Shown: positions 37,254 through 45,407, numbered from the stretch's first letter. The stretch is DNA of 64,000 nt from Achromobacter sp. Bel (GCF_012928505.1 NZ_JABBJN010000009.1:87246-151245), one strand, 5' to 3'. The notes: generated by a model not told the origin, from the sequence alone. Numbers and translations: made by a program.

Positions 37254-37907
37254 TCAGGCGGCGTCGCGCTGTGCGGCGTCGCGCTGTGCGGCGTCGCGTG
37301 CCACCAGGCTCTTCAGGCCGTACAGGCGTTCGCGATGCAAGGTCGTGGACAGGGGCTCGGGCTCTCGGCCCAGCGCGACGTAGTCGGCGGGAATCTGGGC
37401 GATGGCCTCGCGCATGCGCGCAGCGTTGCCTTGCCACCATTGCACCAGCATCCGGTCCGGGTTGTAGACATCCAGCCCTTGGCGGCGCAATTCCGACCGG
37501 TTGAAATCCTTCAGGTTCCACGTCAATACCTGCACGACGGGCGGCTGCTGCAGGCCGCAGCGCGCGCGCCGCGCCAGGCCGGCCGCGATCACGTGGAAGT
37601 CTTTCGGGTCGCTGTAGCGCAGCGACGCTTCGTAGACCTGCGTGTCGGCTTCGTTGGCCTCGGGAAAGCGCGCGTTCATGTCGGCCCAGAATTCCGCCAG
37701 TACCTCCGGCGGGATGTCCCAGATACGCGAGGCGTTGCGGCGCCATTCTTCGCCGATGCGTTCCGTCCAGACCGGAATGAACACGCCGGCCTCGGCCAGA
37801 CGCAGCAGCAACCGGCGCAGGATGCCGGACATCAGCACGCAGGCGTCCAGGACGATGAAGGGGGCGGGGGCGGCAGGAGCGGTCAAGATGGGAATGTGAA
37901 AGGCCAA
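37254..37907 (-). CDS. PIN-domain protein (putative ribonuclease)
   Basis: A frame of up to 217 residues. FIVLDACVLMSG carries the first PIN-domain Asp, and later acidic residues occur in EANEADTQVYEASLRY and TWNLKDFNR, the usual end of a PIN core. The upstream limit is a TTG at 37907; the true start is uncertain, but the domain begins at about residue 17. The C-terminus ends in a short RDAAQ repeat. PIN proteins are RNases, often toxins of VapBC pairs; no antitoxin gene is adjacent. It starts about 22 nt after the intron-containing tRNA on the same strand. Confidence 0.75.
   Translation of the reverse strand: MAFHIPILTAPAAPAPFIVLDACVLMSGILRRLLLRLAEAGVFIPVWTERIGEEWRRNASRIWDIPPEVLAEFWADMNARFPEANEADTQVYEASLRYSDPKDFHVIAAGLARRARCGLQQPPVVQVLTWNLKDFNRSELRRQGLDVYNPDRMLVQWWQGNAARMREAIAQIPADYVALGREPEPLSTTLHRERLYGLKSLVARDAAQRDAAQRDAA
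37258..37299 (-). repeat. 15-bp tandem repeat encoding RDAAQ units
   Basis: Two full copies and most of a third of the unit gcggcgtcgcgctgt (plus-strand reading) end the PIN gene, giving RDAAQRDAAQRDAA before the stop. The unit is a multiple of three, so copy-number change keeps the frame. Confidence 0.9.
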
Positions 37908-37929
37908 GGCCTTCGAACGGCAAAAATAG

Positions 37930-38240
37930 TGGTGCCCGAGACCGGAATCGAACCGGTACGACCTTGCGGCCGAGGGATTTTCTTACCACTTCGGCTTTCG
38001 CCGCCAGCGCGGGGCGCTGTTCGTGGTCTGGAGCACGCCTTCACCATAGCCTTGCGGCCTTAGGTGCCCGCCGTCTGCTCTCTACACCTTCCCCGGTCTT
38101 TCAACCGGGGCTTGGCTCGGCGTTGGCTCGGAACGGGTCCAGGGCGTTCGCCGAATTTGACGGGCTACACCTTTGGAGTTTCCTCCAAAGGGCTCAAATT
38201 AGTTTAAGTCCCTTGTGTCTACCAATTTCACCACTCGGGC
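37930..38240 (-). tRNA. tRNA-Leu(UAA), split by a group I intron
   Basis: Two exons, 38240-38206 (35 nt) and 37981-37930 (52 nt), join into an 87-nt class II tRNA with encoded CCA. Acceptor stem GCCCGAG/CTCGGGC with discriminator A, D-arm with GGTAGACAC, anticodon stem AGGGA/TCCCT, spliced loop CTTAAAA with anticodon UAA, a long variable arm and the T-arm ACCGG-TTCGATT-CCGGT. Every helix is complete only if 37982-38205 is removed. The cut lies between U34 and A35. This tRNA reads UUA and UUG codons. A tRNA scan without an intron model will miss or truncate it. Confidence 0.95.
37982..38205 (-). ncRNA. group I self-splicing intron (IC3-like) in tRNA-Leu(UAA)
   Basis: 224 nt, no ORF. The 5' exon ends in U and the intron ends in G, as required. 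P1: exon GGACUU pairs with intron GAGCCC in U.G at the splice site (one A.C mismatch). P2: CCUUUGGAG-GAAA-CUCCAAAGG (tetraloop GAAA). P3: GCCCGUC/GGCGGGC. P6: CCCCGGU/ACCGGGG. P7: GAGCA (38076-38080) with UGCUC (38031-38035). P9 ends in GGC-GAAA-GCC. Core strings CAAAUUCGGCG, CGCCGAGCCAAGC, GAAGGUGUAGAGA, CACCUAAGGC and GCUAUGGUGAAGGC match, from memory, the Azoarcus tRNA-Ile intron. Confidence 0.95.
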
Positions 38241-38275
38241 GTTGCGCGTCCCATGCAGGGTCGGCAGCGGGCGTG

Positions 38276-38281
38276 ACTATA
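38276..38281 (-). promoter_or_regulatory. -10 element of the split tRNA-Leu gene
   Basis: On the minus strand TATAGT lies 36 bp upstream of the tRNA 5' end, in an otherwise GC-rich stretch. No good -35 is seen at 16-18 bp; GCGACA lies 21 bp upstream. The TPR gene on the same strand ends only 57 bp further up. Confidence 0.5.
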
Positions 38282-38337
38282 CCATCTTGGGCACAGGGAT
38301 ATTGTCGCGCCCGCGGTAAAGCCGGGCAACCACGTAC

Positions 38338-39873
38338 CTATTTCCGGCCGAACAGACGGCCCAGGAGCCCGCGCGGCGCGGCAGCGGCGTCGTCGGCCGC
38401 CTGGGCCCGGCGCAGCGACAGGTCCTGGTATTCGGGCTTGCCATTCTGCTGGTAAGAGGCCGCTGCCTGGCGGAAGGCCATGGCCGATTCGGCATGGCGT
38501 TTCAGGTGGCCGTAGATCTCTCCGCGCGAAAACATGGCCCAGCTGCGGTAGTCGGGATCCAGCCCGATCAAGCGGTCGCACGCGGCAAGCGCTGCTTCGT
38601 GCTGCTTCGCCGCAATCAGCGCGTTGATGCGTTCGGCGTGCAGGGGGCCGCTGTCCGGCCACTTCGTGAGTGCGCGGTCGGCATCGGCAACTGCCTCGGC
38701 GCCCCGGCCCAGGTTCGTCAATGCGTCGATACGGACCCGGCGCCATTTCAGCCAATCGGGATCCAGGGAAATCGCCACTTCCGAGAGCGGCAGGGCTTCG
38801 TCGTAACGTTCCAGCCGGGTCAGCATGTCGGCGGCGTTGCCTGGCAGGAAATCGTTGTCTGGCGCAAGCTCATAGCCGCGCAGGTAGTAGGCAAGCGCGG
38901 CTTCCCAGTTGCGCTGGTCGCGCTGCGCGTTGCCCGCCACGAACAGCAATTGCGCATCGCCGCTCTCCATCGGATCCAACCCTTGCAAGGCCTGTTCGGC
39001 TCGTTCGGGGTCGCCGCTGCGCACGAATTCACAGGCCTGCTCCTTGCGGCCTTCCCAGCCCGTGTCCGACAACGCGTCCAGATGCCGCCACAACGGCGCG
39101 GCTTCGTCCGCGCGGCCCAGCCGGTGCAGGGACCGCGCCTTGCCTTCCAGCGGCCAATCCCAATCGGGTTCGCGGCGCAGCAGGCTGGTCCATTCTTCCA
39201 CCGCGTCTTCATGACGCTCCAGCGCTTGCAGGCACGACGCCCGGTTGTGCTGGATGGCGTTTTCCTCGCCCAGGATGGCGCGGGCGCGGTCGAACATCGC
39301 AATGGCGTTCTTCAGGTCGCCCAGGCGGCGGTAGTTGTTGCCCGCGTCATACAGGAAGCCGCCGTTATTGGGCGCAAGCGCCACGGCGCGCTGATGGTAG
39401 GGCAGGGCATCCTGGTAACGGCCGGCATTGTGCAGGTTGGAACCGATGTAGCAATGCGGAGCCGCGGCGGACGGCCGCAGCTGGGATGCGCGGGTCCAGC
39501 ATTCGATGGCGTCTTCCAGCCGGCGGTCGTTGATCAGCAGATAGGCTTCGGACATCATCAAGCCGAAATGCGAAGGTGCGCGCTGCCGCGCGTCGCGCAG
39601 CAGGCGCCAGGCTTCCTGCTGTTCGCCGGCGTCATAGAGCGCGGTGGCGCGCACGCGCAGGGCGTCGCTGCACTGCGGGTCCAAGGTCAGCGACCGGGCC
39701 AGGTCGGCATCGCGCAGGGCGTGGGCGCTGCGCTTGTCGTGATAGCGGGCGCGCAGGGCCCACATCACCGCGGAACCGGGCTGTTCGCGCACGCCCTGTT
39801 CGCACAAGGCGAGCATCTGCGCGTGGTCGTGGCCGTCGTCGGCGCGGTGGATGGTTTCGATCAGACTGGACAT
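38338..39873 (-). CDS. tetratricopeptide-repeat protein
   Basis: A 511-residue protein starting at ATG 39873 (MSSLIETIHRADDGH); the frame is open upstream but without coding-like sequence. About ten TPR-type helix pairs run through the protein (for example GRYQDALPYHQRAVALAPNN, HEDAVEEWTSLLRREPDW, HEAALAACDRLIGLDPDY). There is no signal peptide, so it is a cytosolic scaffold. It ends with RGLLGRLFGRK, a short basic tail. The partner is unknown. It is followed on the same strand by the split tRNA. Confidence 0.88.
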   Translation of the reverse strand: MSSLIETIHRADDGHDHAQMLALCEQGVREQPGSAVMWALRARYHDKRSAHALRDADLARSLTLDPQCSDALRVRATALYDAGEQQEAWRLLRDARQRAPSHFGLMMSEAYLLINDRRLEDAIECWTRASQLRPSAAAPHCYIGSNLHNAGRYQDALPYHQRAVALAPNNGGFLYDAGNNYRRLGDLKNAIAMFDRARAILGEENAIQHNRASCLQALERHEDAVEEWTSLLRREPDWDWPLEGKARSLHRLGRADEAAPLWRHLDALSDTGWEGRKEQACEFVRSGDPERAEQALQGLDPMESGDAQLLFVAGNAQRDQRNWEAALAYYLRGYELAPDNDFLPGNAADMLTRLERYDEALPLSEVAISLDPDWLKWRRVRIDALTNLGRGAEAVADADRALTKWPDSGPLHAERINALIAAKQHEAALAACDRLIGLDPDYRSWAMFSRGEIYGHLKRHAESAMAFRQAAASYQQNGKPEYQDLSLRRAQAADDAAAAPRGLLGRLFGRK

Positions 39874-39902
39874 GCGGGGTGTTCCGTATTGAAAGGGGCA
39901 GG

Positions 39903-40976
39903 CTAGCGCGCAAAGGCGCTGGTGTCGTGGCGGCAACTATAGGGGCGGTCGGCTTGGGCGATATCGTCGCTGCCGCACTGCCAGCGGCGGATGCCGCCGC
40001 CTTTCTTCTCCGAGCGCAGCTCCGGCAGGTACATCAAATGCTTGCCGGCCAGCGTGGGAAAGCCGTCCTCGCGGGGCGTGCCGGCAATCGTCAGCCGCAG
40101 GACGCCGTTGACGGGGTTCATCTCCAGCTTGGAAAAGCCGCTGTTCTGGAGCGATTCCTGGCTCATGCCGATATCTTCCAGCGTGGCGGGAAAGGCCTTT
40201 TTGCTGCGGTAGTGGTTCTCGACCAGCATGCGAATGGGGTCGGACACCAGGTCAAAACGGCGGACGTCGGCGTGCAAGGGGTTGTCGCTATCGTCCCCGC
40301 TCATGACGCCCACCCCGATGACCACGCCGCCCAGCACCAGCGCCAGCACGCCGAACACGTAGAACAGGAACTTGCCCGTGCCGGTGACTGCGGGCGCCTT
40401 GGCGACGGCCGCCTGCACTGCGCGCGGGTGCGCCCGGCTGGCGACGACATGCGTGCCGGCCAGGGCGTTGTGCATCGCCCGTTCGCCAAAGATGGCTTGC
40501 TGGATATGGTGGAACAGGCCCGGCAGCGCCAGGTTCAGCGTGTACTTCAGGGTGTGCCGCCAAATCGAGCGGGCGAGGCCCGGGGCCTGCCCCTTGCGGT
40601 TCACCACGCGCAGTTTCAACAGGCGTTTGCCGGGGGACCCATTGGTCCAGGCGTCCATGAAGGCCGGCAGCAGCCAGCCGATCAGCCCGGCCAGCACCAG
40701 CAACAGCACGGGCCGGGGCTCGCCGGTCACGCCCTCGTAGGTGAGCGAGGCGGCCCAGATCAGGGTGAATATCGCCGCCACCATGAACAGGCCGTCGATG
40801 GCGGTTGCACCCAGCCGGACCCAGATGCTTGGGAACACGGGCGCATTCTGCGCCGGGGCCGCCCGCTTGGCGGGGGCGGGCGCAGGCGCTGCCGCTTGGA
40901 CTGGCAACGGCGCTTGGCAACTGAAGCACTGGGTATTGGAGGCCGGGTTCTGCCAGTTACAGCGTGGGCATTGCAT
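39903..40976 (-). CDS. RDD-family membrane protein with N-terminal zinc ribbon and pilin-like C-terminal domain
   Basis: A 357-residue protein starting at ATG 40976 (MQCPRCNWQNP). A zinc ribbon C3-x2-C6-x10-C17-x2-C20 comes first, then an Ala/Pro linker, then the RDD domain (about 50-185) with WVRLGATAIDGLFM and the SPGKRLLKLRVV motif. A further membrane segment (about 225-248) follows, and then a periplasmic-looking C-terminal domain (SKKAFPATLEDIG...) that resembles the globular part of type IV pilin-like proteins. Function unknown. The divergent neighbour is a LysR gene. Confidence 0.8.
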   Translation of the reverse strand: MQCPRCNWQNPASNTQCFSCQAPLPVQAAAPAPAPAKRAAPAQNAPVFPSIWVRLGATAIDGLFMVAAIFTLIWAASLTYEGVTGEPRPVLLLVLAGLIGWLLPAFMDAWTNGSPGKRLLKLRVVNRKGQAPGLARSIWRHTLKYTLNLALPGLFHHIQQAIFGERAMHNALAGTHVVASRAHPRAVQAAVAKAPAVTGTGKFLFYVFGVLALVLGGVVIGVGVMSGDDSDNPLHADVRRFDLVSDPIRMLVENHYRSKKAFPATLEDIGMSQESLQNSGFSKLEMNPVNGVLRLTIAGTPREDGFPTLAGKHLMYLPELRSEKKGGGIRRWQCGSDDIAQADRPYSCRHDTSAFAR

Positions 40977-41097
40977 GGGGGTGCGTGATCCGCAAAACGA
41001 AGGCCGCTGAGCGGCCGGACTGCGGATCATACCCAGGTCCTGCGTGCGGGAAAACCCCGATCCCTGCCCAGGCGGGCAACGCGGGACACTTCCTGCC

Positions 41098-42024
41098 ATG
41101 AAGCCTGTCCTGCCTGTCCCGCCAGCCCCCCGTGATATCGACCCCGTATCGCTTCGATTGTTCTTGTCCGCCTTGGAAGAAGGCAGCCTGGCCCGTGCCG
41201 CCGCGCGCGAAAACATCGTGCCCTCCGCCGTGAGCAAGCGCATGTCCGAGATGGAAGAAGCCTTTGGCGTGCCCCTCCTGGAGCGTGGCGTCAAAGGGGT
41301 GCAGCCCACCCCGGCGGGCAACGCACTGGCCACCCATGCGCGCCGCCTGCTGCAGGACATGGACCGTATGCATCGCGAGATGGCGGGGTTTGCGACCGGC
41401 GTGCGCGGCCATATCCGGCTGGCCGTCAGCGTGGCGGCCTTGTCGGGCGAATTGCCCGCCCAGATCCAGTCGTTTCGCCGGGCCTATCCGCAAATCGATA
41501 TCTCGTTGGAGGAAGATACGACCCAAGCGGCGTTCCGCGCCGTGCTGGACGGCCACGCCGATGTGGCCGCCGGGTCGGATTTCGGCCATGACGGCTTGCA
41601 GGTGTTCGCCTGCGGCCAGTGCGAGCTGGCGGCGGTGGTGCCGGGCCAGCACCTGCTGGCCGACCGTGAGACGCTGGATTACGCCCAATTGCTGCCCTTT
41701 GAACAGATCGAGCTGAATCGCGACAACGGCATCAGCAGCGTGTTCGAACAGGCCGCGAAAGACGCGGGCGTGTTGCGACGCATCAGCGCGCGGGTGAGTT
41801 CGCACGAGACCATCTGCATGCTGGTCGCGCGCGGCATGGGCGTGGCCGTGGTGCCGCAGTACCTGAAAGCGCGCCTGTCGCACCTGGACATTCGCTTTGT
41901 GCCGTTGAGCGGCGCGTGGTCCAGCACGCCGATCTGTATTGCAGTGCGGGATCCGGATGCCCTGTCGCCGGCCGCCCGGGCTTTGCTGGCCCATTTGGGT
42001 GTGTTGCCGGCGGGCGAGCGTTAG
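41098..42024 (+). CDS. LysR-family transcriptional regulator
   Basis: A 308-residue protein starting at ATG 41098. The HTH is at about 15-75 (LRLFLSALEEGSLARAAARENIVPSAVSKRM), then the effector-binding domain. It lies 162 bp upstream of the CoA-transferase gene on the same strand and probably controls the CoA-transferase/Bug/lyase operon. Confidence 0.9.
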   Translation: MKPVLPVPPAPRDIDPVSLRLFLSALEEGSLARAAARENIVPSAVSKRMSEMEEAFGVPLLERGVKGVQPTPAGNALATHARRLLQDMDRMHREMAGFATGVRGHIRLAVSVAALSGELPAQIQSFRRAYPQIDISLEEDTTQAAFRAVLDGHADVAAGSDFGHDGLQVFACGQCELAAVVPGQHLLADRETLDYAQLLPFEQIELNRDNGISSVFEQAAKDAGVLRRISARVSSHETICMLVARGMGVAVVPQYLKARLSHLDIRFVPLSGAWSSTPICIAVRDPDALSPAARALLAHLGVLPAGER

Positions 42025-42186
42025 GGGCAAACCCGGACGTTCCCAAACGAGAATGCCCCCGTGCTGAAAGACCGCTACCCCTAAGCCGGGCAGGCCCGCG
42101 ATGATGGACGCATTCGCGGGGCGGCATGACGGTCTTCTGACCTGGCCGGCACGCATTCGACCACCCGGCAGGCAGAGGAAACGTTG

Positions 42187-43395
42187 ATGAGCGCAGCACC
42201 GGCTTCACCCTTCATGGATAGTTCTGAGTTGCCCCTGCGGGGAATCAAGGTCCTGGAACTGTCCCACATGATCATGGGGCCGGCCGCCGGCCTGTCGCTG
42301 GCGGACCTGGGCGCCGACGTGATCAAGGTGGAACCCATCGACGGCGACCGCACGCGCCGCCTGAAAGGGTCGGGTAGCGGCTATTTTCCGGTGTTCAACC
42401 GCAACAAGCAGAGCCTGGCGATCGATCTGAAATCGCCTGATGGGCAGGACGTGGTGCGCAAGCTGGCCCTGCAGACCGACATGGTGGTGGAAAATTTCCG
42501 CGATGGCAGCCTGGCGCAGTACGGGCTGGACTACGAGTCCCTGTCGGCCGAAAACCCGCGGTTGATCTATGTGTCGTTGAAGGGGTTCCTGTCGGGCCCC
42601 TACAAGCATCGCACGGCGCTGGATGAAGTCGTGCAGATGATGGGCGGGTTGGCCTATATCAATGGCGGCGCGGACATGCCGCAGCGCGTGGCGGCGTCCG
42701 TCAACGACATCCTGGGCGGCACCTTCGGGGTGGTGGGCGCGCTGGCTGCGCTGCACGACCGCCATGCCACGGGCCGCGGCCGCCATGTGCGTTCGGGCCT
42801 GTTCGAGAACAACCTGCTGCTGGTGGCGCAGTTCATCGCGCAATACCAGCTGACCGGCACGGCGCCCAAACCCATGGGCGCGGAGCGCAAGCCGCCCTGG
42901 GGCGTGTACGACGTTTTTGAGACGGCGGACGGCCGCGTGTTCGTCGCCGTGGTGGGGGATGCGCAATGGCGAAATTTCGCCCAGAAATTCCTGCCGCCGG
43001 AGTGGGCCGCCGACCCGCGGCTGGCCACGGCAGTCGACCGCGAAGCTGCCCGGTCGTGGCTGGTGCCCGGCGTGGCCGAGATCCTGAAAACCTGGAAGAC
43101 CGATGCGTTGTGTGAGGCCCTGGAGGCCGCCAATCTGTCTTACGGACCGATCCGCCAGCCGCATGACTTGCTGGACGACGCGCACCTGAATGCCGGGGGC
43201 GCATTGCTCAAGACCCTGCTGCCCGACGGCAGTGAAATATCCACGGCCGCGCTGCCCATCGAATTCGACGGGCGCAAGGCCGGCAAGCGTTGCGATCCGC
43301 CCGTGCAAGGCGGCCAGACCCACGCCATCTTGCAGGGCCTGGGTCTGGATGCGGCGCGTATCGATGCGCTGCGCACGGCGGGGGTCATTGCATGA
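42187..43395 (+). CDS. CaiB/BaiF family (class III) CoA-transferase
   Basis: A 402-residue protein starting at ATG 42187, with GAGGAA 6 nt upstream. The family start (IKVLELSHMIMGPAAGLSLADLGADVIKVEP) and FNRNKQSLAIDLKS are present, and the catalytic Asp is probably D174 in SVNDILGG. These enzymes move CoA between carboxylates, usually from a succinyl- or acyl-CoA donor. Together with the HMG-CoA lyase-like gene downstream, it probably activates a branched hydroxy-acid. Confidence 0.93.
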   Translation: MSAAPASPFMDSSELPLRGIKVLELSHMIMGPAAGLSLADLGADVIKVEPIDGDRTRRLKGSGSGYFPVFNRNKQSLAIDLKSPDGQDVVRKLALQTDMVVENFRDGSLAQYGLDYESLSAENPRLIYVSLKGFLSGPYKHRTALDEVVQMMGGLAYINGGADMPQRVAASVNDILGGTFGVVGALAALHDRHATGRGRHVRSGLFENNLLLVAQFIAQYQLTGTAPKPMGAERKPPWGVYDVFETADGRVFVAVVGDAQWRNFAQKFLPPEWAADPRLATAVDREAARSWLVPGVAEILKTWKTDALCEALEAANLSYGPIRQPHDLLDDAHLNAGGALLKTLLPDGSEISTAALPIEFDGRKAGKRCDPPVQGGQTHAILQGLGLDAARIDALRTAGVIA

Positions 43396-43466
43396 CCCGG
43401 CCATAGCGCTTGTGCCCTGTCGAGGCGGCGTCAGACCGCCAAGACATCCATCAAAGAGGAGACCCC

Positions 43467-44426
43467 ATGATTCGAAAACTGATTGCGCTGGCCGCGTTGG
43501 CCGTCGCCTGCACGGCCAACGCGCAGGACTACCCCAACAAGCCCATCCGCATCATCATCCCGTCCACGCCGGGCGGCGGCACCGACTACATCGGCCGCCT
43601 GATGAGCAACAAGCTGCACGAGCTGAACGGCTGGGCGGTGGTGCCCGAGAACAAGCCAGGCGCCGGCACCGCGCTAGGCCTGGCTGAGGCGGCGCGCGCA
43701 CCGGCGCAAGGGTATGACCTGGTGATCGGCCAATCCGACAACGTCACGCTGATTCCGTTGCTGATGAAGGTGGCCTACGACCCCATCAAGGATCTGGCGC
43801 CCGTGGCCTTGGTGGCTACCACGCCCATGGTGCTGCTGGTGGCGGAGAACTCGCCATACAAAACCTTGCCGGAAGTGATCGACGCCGCCAAGAAGGAACC
43901 CAACAAGATCTCCTATGGCACGTCGGGCACGGGCGGCGGGGTGCATATCGCCATGGAAATGCTGCAGCACGAGGCCGGCTTCAAGATGCAGCACGTGCCG
44001 TACAAGGGATCGGCCCCCGCGCTGGCCGACCTGATGGGCGGGCATCTGCAGTTTGCCGGTTCGTCGATCTCGTCGGCGGCCTCGCTGATCAAGGCGGGCA
44101 AGGTGCGCGCGCTGGCGGTGACGTCGCCCAAGCGCAATCCCGCACTGCCGGACGTGCCGACCGTGGCCGAGCTGGGCTACAAGGATTTCAGCGTGGTGAC
44201 CTATTACGGCGTGCTGGCGCCGGCCAAGACGCCCGCCGACATCGTGGCGCGCTTGAACGCAGATTTCAACAAACTGTTGTCGCGCAAGGACGTGCAAGAG
44301 GCATTGGCGTCCCAGGGGCTGGAAACGGACCCGGTGTCCAGCGCGCAGTTCGCCGCGCTGATCCAGTCGGACATCGGCCAGGCGCAGCAGACGATCAAGA
44401 GCGCCGGCATCGTGGTGCAGCAATAG
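43467..44426 (+). CDS. Bug-family tripartite tricarboxylate transporter substrate-binding protein
   Basis: A 319-residue protein starting at ATG 43467 after AGAGGAG. Signal peptide MIRKLIALAALAVACTANA, then the Bug motifs IIIPSTPGGGTDYIGR, GTSGTGGGVHIAMEM and HVPYKGSAPALADLMGGHL. It lies between a CoA-transferase and a lyase, so it probably delivers their carboxylate substrate. No tctAB genes are nearby. Confidence 0.92.
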   Translation: MIRKLIALAALAVACTANAQDYPNKPIRIIIPSTPGGGTDYIGRLMSNKLHELNGWAVVPENKPGAGTALGLAEAARAPAQGYDLVIGQSDNVTLIPLLMKVAYDPIKDLAPVALVATTPMVLLVAENSPYKTLPEVIDAAKKEPNKISYGTSGTGGGVHIAMEMLQHEAGFKMQHVPYKGSAPALADLMGGHLQFAGSSISSAASLIKAGKVRALAVTSPKRNPALPDVPTVAELGYKDFSVVTYYGVLAPAKTPADIVARLNADFNKLLSRKDVQEALASQGLETDPVSSAQFAALIQSDIGQAQQTIKSAGIVVQQ

Positions 44427-44463
44427 GCCTGCGCAGAGGCTCGGATACAGGACAGGAGAGCAC

Positions 44464-45393
44464 ATGAACCAGGAAGTCAGGCTTTGTGAGGTGGGACCGC
44501 GTGACGGGCTGCAAATGGCCAAGGGCATGATGCCGGCGGCCGACAAGCTGCGCTGGATCCGCCAGTTGGCAGAGGCGGGCCTGCGGGAAATCGAGGTGGG
44601 CAGCTTTGTCTCGCCGCGTCTGGTGCCGCAGATGGCGGACACGGGCGCCATCCTGCCTGAGGTGCTGAAGATAGATGGCCTGACCGTCTGCGCGCTGGCC
44701 TGCAATCTGAAGGGCGCCATCGCCGCCTACGAGGCGGGCGCGCACGTACTGTCGTTCCCGATCTCGGTCAGCGACACGCACAGCCATGCCAACGTGGGCA
44801 AGGGCACCGACGCGCAGGTGGAGATGATGGCGTCGATCGTCGACTGGGTGCGGTCGCAGCCGCGCCCCATGCGCATCGATGCGGCGGTCGCCACGGCGTT
44901 CGGGTGTTCGATGGAAGGCGATGTGCCGGTGCGGCGCGTGGCGTTGGTGGCCGCGGCCGTGGCGCGTACCGGTGTCGATGAAATCGCGCTGGCCGACACC
45001 GTGGGCTACGCACACCCCGCTCAGGTTCGCGACGTGGTGCGCGCCACGCAGGATACGGTGGGCAGCCAACTGACCAAGCTGCATCTGCACGACACCATGG
45101 GCTTGGGCCTGGCCAATGCGCTGGCTGGCTTGAACGAAGGCATCCGTGGTTTCGATTCCTGCCTGGGCGGCCTGGGCGGATGCCCCTTTGCGCCGGGCGC
45201 ATCGGGGAACATCGTCACCGAGGATCTGGTGTTCATGCTGGAAAGCATGGGCTACCGGACGGGGGTGGACCTGGGCCGGTTGCTGGCCGCGCGCGCGTTG
45301 TTGGCCGATGCCTTGCCGCAAGAGACCTTGCGCAGCGGCGTGGCTGCGGCAGGCATCCCCAAGACGTTCCACGGCGCGGCGGCCGTGGCGTAA
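44464..45393 (+). CDS. hydroxymethylglutaryl-CoA lyase family protein
   Basis: A 309-residue DRE-TIM metallolyase. The start VRLCEVGPRDGLQ and the metal site HLHDTMG are present, and the flexible loop GGCPFAPGASGN carries the catalytic Cys. It cleaves 3-hydroxy-3-methylglutaryl-CoA, or a similar 3-hydroxyacyl-CoA, to acetyl-CoA and a keto acid. Third gene of the CoA-transferase/Bug operon, with AGGAGAG before its ATG. Confidence 0.93.
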   Translation: MNQEVRLCEVGPRDGLQMAKGMMPAADKLRWIRQLAEAGLREIEVGSFVSPRLVPQMADTGAILPEVLKIDGLTVCALACNLKGAIAAYEAGAHVLSFPISVSDTHSHANVGKGTDAQVEMMASIVDWVRSQPRPMRIDAAVATAFGCSMEGDVPVRRVALVAAAVARTGVDEIALADTVGYAHPAQVRDVVRATQDTVGSQLTKLHLHDTMGLGLANALAGLNEGIRGFDSCLGGLGGCPFAPGASGNIVTEDLVFMLESMGYRTGVDLGRLLAARALLADALPQETLRSGVAAAGIPKTFHGAAAVA

Positions 45394-45407
45394 CGCCGCG
45401 CCGTGCG

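Noticed and set aside
37930..38240. Degenerate or pseudo tRNA-Leu halves
   Set aside because: At first sight two partial tRNA pieces lie far apart. Both halves are perfect, pair in every helix, and the spacer has group I intron structure, so it is a functional split gene rather than decay.
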